Shown here: positions 60,073-64,000 of the stretch, piece after piece | How positions within the stretch are numbered: position 1 is the stretch's first letter | Layout: the number at the start of each line of letters is the position of its first letter | Source: an uncultured Dorea sp. | Lineage (GTDB): Bacteria; Bacillota; Clostridia; Lachnospirales; Lachnospiraceae | Reading direction: 5' to 3' | Length of the DNA: 64,000 nt | NCBI GenBank assembly: GCA_910579925.1 | Contig: CAJTVY010000007.1 | Coordinates: 44,544 to 108,543, forward strand | The notes under the pieces: generated by a model | Databases searched by the model: none | The model's input: the letters and a program-made list of their open reading frames with translations, nothing else | Told to the model about the DNA's origin: nothing | Translations under genes and position numbers: made by a program

Positions 60073-60602
60073 CTGATCACCTCCTTCTTTCCCGTAAACT
60101 GTTGCAAAATCTCTTCCAACGTCTTCTCTTCATCATTAAACTGACGGTTGAACACTACATGGATTAAAGTGTTCCTGACGCTTTTCATACATTCACATGC
60201 TTCGATCAGCATGTCATATGTATTACAGAATATCTTCCGGTCGTCACTGGTATCTTCCCATGCCTTGCGGTATTTGCCGTATCGCAGTTCCATCAACTTG
60301 ATTTTCGTATCCATCGCTTCGCCATTAAGGAACTTCATTCTTTGCGGGCTATTTCTTTCGTCTTCTTCCTTCAAAAATTCCCAGGTAACAAGATCAGACT
60401 TTTTCAACATCAACTCTTCATACTCGGTGATAAAAGTCCTGACGTCACGCCCGTAGACCGCATTCCTCAGTTTCTTAATGCAGTTGTCCAGTTCCTCATC
60501 TATAACAGCATGCAGTTCCTTTACCTCTTCCGTATTCAGCTCAAGATTGAATTTTCCTCTAATCTCTTCCATAAGGGACATCAACTTTTCTCTTTCATCC
60601 AT
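60069..60602 (-). CDS. Early phage hypothetical protein
   Basis: The 177-residue helical protein (REKLMSLMEEIRGKFN, AVIDEELDNCIKKLRNAVYG, EEKTLEEILQQF) has no recognised family. It might belong to a DUF-type host-takeover protein. GGGAGG precedes the ATG. Confidence 0.55.
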   Translation of the reverse strand: MDEREKLMSLMEEIRGKFNLELNTEEVKELHAVIDEELDNCIKKLRNAVYGRDVRTFITEYEELMLKKSDLVTWEFLKEEDERNSPQRMKFLNGEAMDTKIKLMELRYGKYRKAWEDTSDDRKIFCNTYDMLIEACECMKSVRNTLIHVVFNRQFNDEEKTLEEILQQFTGKKEVIS

Positions 60603-60629
60603 CTGTCGCCATCACCTCCCTTGCTCTTG

Positions 60630-60893
60630 CTACTCAAAAAACAGAAAAAATTGAGGCGGATGACCGGGCAGGCATTCTTTGCAAATAATGTTGTTCTGTC
60701 CACTCACCTGTTTCCAGATATCCCGAAATCCTTCCCATTCAGATTTTGATACCAGCTTCATCTTGGATTCTATGATTCCATCATTTTTTAATGTTCCTAT
60801 GAAGATTGCCTTAGGTATAATCTCTTCTTTCCCTTTGCATACTTCAACTCTGGATTTCTGTAGGGTAATCCATTCTTCCAATGTAAGCTTCAC
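60630..60893 (-). CDS. Early phage hypothetical protein
   Basis: The 87-residue protein (KLTLEEWITLQKSRVEVC, CKECLPGHPPQFFLFFE) begins at a GTG after AGGAGG. A CKEC motif near the C-terminus could bind metal. It is coupled to the downstream genes. Confidence 0.5.
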   Translation of the reverse strand: MKLTLEEWITLQKSRVEVCKGKEEIIPKAIFIGTLKNDGIIESKMKLVSKSEWEGFRDIWKQVSGQNNIICKECLPGHPPQFFLFFE

Positions 60894-60916
60894 TTCTCAC
60901 ACCACCTCCTCCACTC

Positions 60917-60945
60917 TTGCTAATTTCTTCCGATTCTCCTATACT
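60917..60945 (+). promoter_or_regulatory. Plus-strand promoter of small early gene
   Basis: TTGCTA and TATACT with a 17-base spacer, about 50 bases before the start of the small plus-strand gene at 60996. Confidence 0.7.
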
Positions 60946-60995
60946 GTACTTACAGGTTCCCGCCAGAGCCGAGTACATAAGAAAGGAGAACTACC

Positions 60996-61175
60996 ATGAA
61001 AGACATAAACGAATGCATTCATGATATAGCTATCGCTATTTTACCTAAAGCCCTCAAAGAAGCTGATATATCCATTTATGTTTCTGAAGAAGGGAACCTT
61101 AAAGTAAAAAGCTCTACCATTGTTGATACTTATGTCGAACTTTGTGAAGCACTTTCTCATGAATTTACGAACTAA
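60996..61175 (+). CDS. Small plus-strand phage protein, 59 residues
   Basis: A 59-residue protein (MKDINECIHDIAIAILPKAL, DISIYVSEEGNLKV) with AAAGGAG 7 bases before the ATG and a good promoter. Its last codon overlaps the stop of a minus-strand gene by 4 bases. It is read against the early operon, so it may be a lysogenic gene. No family is recognised. Confidence 0.65.
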   Translation: MKDINECIHDIAIAILPKALKEADISIYVSEEGNLKVKSSTIVDTYVELCEALSHEFTN

Positions 61176-61321
61176 ATTCTGCCCGTGTTCTTTTTTATAA
61201 TTGCTTCATGCTTCCGACGAATAAACTCTTCCCAGCAAAAAGGTGGCTGGCTTTGAATTGCTTTTTCAAGGTCAGCAACTCTTTTTTCTAAATCTTTCCA
61301 TTTCTTCCTGCTTATCCACAT
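61172..61321 (-). CDS. Small basic phage protein, 49 residues
   Basis: The protein (MWISRKKWKDLEKRVADLEK, CWEEFIRRKHEAIIKKN) is a coiled helix with a basic C-terminus. GGAGGTGAG lies upstream. It runs head-on into the plus-strand small gene. Confidence 0.55.
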   Translation of the reverse strand: MWISRKKWKDLEKRVADLEKAIQSQPPFCWEEFIRRKHEAIIKKNTGRI

Positions 61322-61407
61322 TCCTCACACTCACCTCCTTCTCTCCTGGCTGTCCAAACTTCTGTACACCCAATGTGTTATGCTTATCTAAACAGCTTCC
61401 TTTTCGT

Positions 61408-61911
61408 CTACTCTAACGTCAGTTGCATTTGCTCATACTCTGGAATCTTTACAAAGTCTTCTGGTAACTGGATTCCGAACTGTTCACATTGCATTTTGAA
61501 GATTTCCGCTATCTTATATGGTGCAGAACCTTGATTCTTCATAATCCTTTCTGTGACTCTGCCAAGATCAGCCACGCTCGAAGCAATAATTGGATTTAAC
61601 GGACATTCTAACTTTCCACCTTCCATATCATGGAAACGGTTAATATATCGTGCTGTAAACTCAGTTCCTTTCTGTCCAGTCAATTTATGGGCGATAAACT
61701 CGCAACCTTTTTTAGTGATTTGAAAACAAGGTCTTTCTTGGCCGTTGGCATCTAAATACGTGCTTTCTTTGAAGAAATCGCCCGAGGGAATCTTCCCTTC
61801 GGCTAACTGTCCCACATATCTACGAATATCCTTTAGCAAATCTGCATGTTTCTTGTCTACCATCTGAGCCACTTCCATGGATGTGATTGCTCTTTTTGTT
61901 AAATCGTTCAT
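61408..61911 (-). CDS. Rha family protein, copy 3
   Basis: The 167-residue protein has the Rha domain (SMEVAQMVDKKHADLLKDI, GDFFKESTYLD, CFQITKKGCEFIAHKLTGQK) and a C-terminal part like that of copy 1 (EIFKMQCEQFGIQLPEDFV). It follows the Cro-like gene, at the head of the early operon, which fits a role in the lytic switch. Confidence 0.9.
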   Translation of the reverse strand: MNDLTKRAITSMEVAQMVDKKHADLLKDIRRYVGQLAEGKIPSGDFFKESTYLDANGQERPCFQITKKGCEFIAHKLTGQKGTEFTARYINRFHDMEGGKLECPLNPIIASSVADLGRVTERIMKNQGSAPYKIAEIFKMQCEQFGIQLPEDFVKIPEYEQMQLTLE

Positions 61912-61935
61912 ACTATCCTCTAAAAGTTTCATTTT

Positions 61936-62163
61936 TTAAACTTTACAAGTAAAAAAATATATGGGAATTTCAGATACATCTATTTCAAGCTTTACACACC
62001 AATCAATAATTTCCTCTTGAGATAGCCCTATACCATTATTCAATTTTAAAGACATCGACCTATCTGACATATTATTAATTCTAGCAAATTCACCTTGAGT
62101 CCCATATTTTTCAATTATTCGTCCCTTTAATTTGTTATAGTTGAACTTCGTTTTTCTTTGCAA
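61936..62163 (-). CDS. Cro-like repressor (DUF739-like)
   Basis: The 75-residue protein (FNYNKLKGRIIEKYGTQGEF, ARINNMSDRSMSLKLNNGIG) is a Cro-type helix-turn-helix of the DUF739 kind. TTG 62163 has GGAGG 9 bases upstream. It faces the CI-like gene across the operator region and should repress the lysogenic promoter. Confidence 0.85.
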   Translation of the reverse strand: MQRKTKFNYNKLKGRIIEKYGTQGEFARINNMSDRSMSLKLNNGIGLSQEEIIDWCVKLEIDVSEIPIYFFTCKV

Positions 62164-62181
62164 TCTTTATTACCTCCGTTC

Positions 62182-62302
62182 GTTTCAATTTTGAAACTAT
62201 CTGTACTTTATCACGGTATTTCTGTTATGTCAATATGTAATTTTCATTTTTTAAACTTTTTACATAAAATATATTGTTTTTTTGTTTCAAATTTGATATT
62301 AT
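62182..62302. promoter_or_regulatory. CI/Cro divergent operator region
   Basis: The perfect palindrome GTTTCAATTTTGAAAC (62182-62197) lies just after the start site of the minus-strand promoter (TTGACA 62228-62233, TAAAGT 62205-62210, 17 bases). A half-matching copy GTTTCAAATTTGAT (62284-62297) lies in the spacer of the plus-strand promoter (TTGTTT 62274-62279, TATTAT 62297-62302, 17 bases). This is the lysis-lysogeny switch. Confidence 0.85.
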
Positions 62303-62324
62303 ATATCTAAAGGCGGTGAATACA

Positions 62325-63308
62325 ATGCAAAAACCAATAGATGAATTTAAAAATCGATTCAACAAAATACTTTCTCTCAAGGATGTAAAACCCGTAGAAC
62401 TTGCAGAAAAAACTGGACTATCAAAATCTACTATTAGCCATTACATGTCCGGTTACACAAAACCAAAATCAGATAGATTATATATGTTAGCAAAAACCCT
62501 CAATGTTAACGAAGCATGGCTTATGGGATATGATGTCCCAATGGAACGAGATACCTATGAAGACCAAAATATAATTACTTTTGATGCCATTCTTGACAGA
62601 GTAATGGATATTTTTGAAAATACCAAATATAAAGTTTCACTTTCCGATGATTTTGATTGTGATATTATCATTAAAGACCAAGGGCATAAAATACTGGCTT
62701 GTATGAAAGATTTTGATCTTGTCGCAAGACATGAATCTTTGAGAAAAGCAGGGAAAGAAATTACGGCAGAAGCATTATTAAAAATTTCTACTAATAACTT
62801 CACATCTGCCGAAAAAACGTTAATAGAGAAATACCGTATCCTCGACCTTCATGGAAAAGACATGGTAAACACGGTACTTAATAAAGAATCCGAGCGCATG
62901 AAGGAACTGGAAAACGAACCACTTTCCAATATCACCCCCATGCGCACCAAGCCGTACTACCAGCACATGGCTTCTGCCGGGAGCGGCGAATACCTCTTTG
63001 ACCACATCCCAACCGACCAGATTGACGTAGAAGATACGCCGCTCTCACAAAAGGCGGACTTCGTACTGGGGGTCAACGGGCATAGCATGGAGCCTACTTA
63101 CAATGACGGGGACAATGTCCTAGTAAGGAAAACCTCAGATGTCCCAATCGGGCATATAGGGGTATTCATCAAGGGAAGCCACTGCTATATCAAGGAACTT
63201 GGAGAAGACAGGCTTATCTCACATAATGAAGACAAAGAAACTTACCCCGATATTTATCCCGATGACGTACCAATACGTGTCGTTGGGGCAGTGTTGGGGA
63301 AGGTATAA
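62325..63308 (+). CDS. CI-type repressor with S24 peptidase domain
   Basis: The 327-residue repressor has a helix-turn-helix (PVELAEKTGLSKSTISHYMS, VNEAWLMGYDVPM), a middle part, and a LexA/S24 domain with an Ala-Gly cleavage site (ASAGSG), active-site Ser in VNGHSMEPTY and Lys in VLVRKTSD. ATG 62325 has AAAGGCGGTG upstream and leaves out 17 codons that would overlap the promoter. RecA-stimulated self-cleavage should induce the prophage after DNA damage. Confidence 0.92.
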   Translation: MQKPIDEFKNRFNKILSLKDVKPVELAEKTGLSKSTISHYMSGYTKPKSDRLYMLAKTLNVNEAWLMGYDVPMERDTYEDQNIITFDAILDRVMDIFENTKYKVSLSDDFDCDIIIKDQGHKILACMKDFDLVARHESLRKAGKEITAEALLKISTNNFTSAEKTLIEKYRILDLHGKDMVNTVLNKESERMKELENEPLSNITPMRTKPYYQHMASAGSGEYLFDHIPTDQIDVEDTPLSQKADFVLGVNGHSMEPTYNDGDNVLVRKTSDVPIGHIGVFIKGSHCYIKELGEDRLISHNEDKETYPDIYPDDVPIRVVGAVLGKV

Positions 63309-63349
63309 CCGCTTCGGCGTTTATATATTAGAAAAGGAGTATAATATAG

Positions 63350-63598
63350 ATGTCTACAACCGAAAAATTATATCTTTCAATCGTAAGCGGATTACAGGAC
63401 AAAAACGTAAAATTCAAAGATTTGCAAAAATTATTAGATATCTTAGGATTTGAATGCCGCATAAGAGGCGATCACTTCATATATTCTTACGGCGATTTAC
63501 GTGAGAATATAAATATACAGCCTTCTGGCAATATGGCAAAGCCTTATCAAGTTAAACAGGTCAGAAACTTTTTACAAAAATATCAAATCAGATTTTAG
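63350..63598 (+). CDS. hicA: HicA-type toxin
   Basis: The 82-residue protein has a HicA double-stranded-RNA-binding-like fold: FKDLQKLLDILGFECRIRGD, HFIY with the conserved His, and KPYQVKQVRNFLQKY. HicA cuts mRNA independently of the ribosome. AAAGGAG precedes the ATG. It is followed at 10 bases by hicB and lies next to the CI repressor, so it is probably made in the lysogen. Confidence 0.85.
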   Translation: MSTTEKLYLSIVSGLQDKNVKFKDLQKLLDILGFECRIRGDHFIYSYGDLRENINIQPSGNMAKPYQVKQVRNFLQKYQIRF

Positions 63599-63608
63599 GA
63601 GGTATCAT

Positions 63609-63818
63609 ATGTACAAATACGAACGTATTATTTATTGGTCTGACGATGACAACGCTTTTATTGTGGAAGTGCCTGAACTTCCCGGATGTATGGCAGATGG
63701 CAAAACCATAGAAGAAGCAATCGCAAATGCGGAAACCATTATAAAGGAATGGATAGAAGTTACTCTTGAAAGAGGTCTTGAAGTTCCCGAACCGAAAGGG
63801 CGATTAATGTACGCATAA
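63609..63818 (+). CDS. hicB: HicB-type antitoxin
   Basis: The 69-residue protein has the HicB N-terminal domain (YWSDDDNAFIVEVPELPGCM, TIEEAIANAETIIKEWIE). It lacks the additional C-terminal DNA-binding domain seen in longer HicB proteins, so regulation may rely on other factors. GGAGG lies before the ATG. It neutralises HicA. Confidence 0.88.
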   Translation: MYKYERIIYWSDDDNAFIVEVPELPGCMADGKTIEEAIANAETIIKEWIEVTLERGLEVPEPKGRLMYA

Positions 63819-64000
63819 TCGCATAAAAAATGCGCCCTTGCCCGCCCAGCAGGCATAAGGACGACTTTACTATACAGTGCCCGGGACACATGATATAGCT
63901 TACCACCAATAAGATTATACCACAATCATCCTGTATCTGTATAGATGTTATTTTTGTACCCAAAATTGCACCTTGACAACTTCATAAGTGTGAAAAGCCT
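63819..64000. other. Right end of window, no gene supported
   Basis: Noncoding stretch after hicB with a TTGACA near 63974 that could be part of a plus-strand promoter for the next gene beyond the edge, possibly the integrase. Confidence 0.35.

Noticed and set aside
1..64000. CRISPR array
   Set aside because: No regularly spaced direct repeats with unique spacers were found; the repeats at 50.9-51.0 kb and 22.5-23.0 kb are too few or coding.

Overview
The window is Clostridial (Firmicutes) chromosome, most likely Lachnospiraceae: A/G-rich ribosome sites (AAAGGAG, GGGAGGTG), sigma-A-type promoters, moderate G+C, and host families typical of gut Clostridia (GldA/F/G-like ABC exporter with DUF4340, DUF4317, VanZ-like, PucR-like, SdpR/SdpI, LytTR/GHKL two-component system). 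No species is named because nothing in the sequence decides it.

Host part (1 to about 18.5 kb): an exporter operon on the minus strand (DUF4340, a GldG-like gene broken by a one-base frameshift, permease, ATPase); a divergent OmpR/HisKA two-component system; DUF4317 and DUF1801 genes; tRNA-Cys with its terminator; a PucR-type regulator; a VanZ-like gene; an Agr-like LytTR regulator and GHKL kinase with a CPBP protease between them; a TTG-started SdpR/SdpI operon with two palindromic operators around its promoter; and a MacB/FtsX-type ABC transporter.

Prophage part (about 18.8 kb to beyond 64 kb): a siphovirus-type prophage, almost wholly on the minus strand, so it reads right to left. From right: HicAB, an S24-type CI repressor facing a Cro-like gene across an operator region, early genes with a Rha protein, an SMC-like ATPase, a second internal repressor switch (57.2 kb), Sak4-like ATPase, DUF669, helicase, primase/helicase, a palindrome and repeat region that may be the origin, RusA, Dam methylase, a PP-loop enzyme, a late regulator, terminases, portal, a MuF-type head protein with a C-terminal zinc-peptidase motif, accessory genes, two Rha genes with ribbon-helix-helix partners, scaffold, capsid, connectors, tail, tape measure, fibres, holin, a type I toxin-antitoxin locus and the endolysin. 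No integrase is present; it probably lies beyond the right edge.

Most notable: the last fibre gene (21.9-22.4 kb) carries an invertible-looking C-terminal cassette. A promoterless, start-less alternative C-terminus lies on the opposite strand, tail to tail, and both share a 20-bp inverted repeat placed in the same reading frame, so inversion would swap the receptor-binding end. Also notable are short plus-strand RNAs predicted in gaps of the minus-strand operons (two duplicated ones next to Rha/RHH genes and one at 59.1 kb), a complete type I toxin-antitoxin layout, terminator-bracketed accessory cassettes including a lipoprotein with its own consensus promoter, and three Rha paralogues in one prophage.
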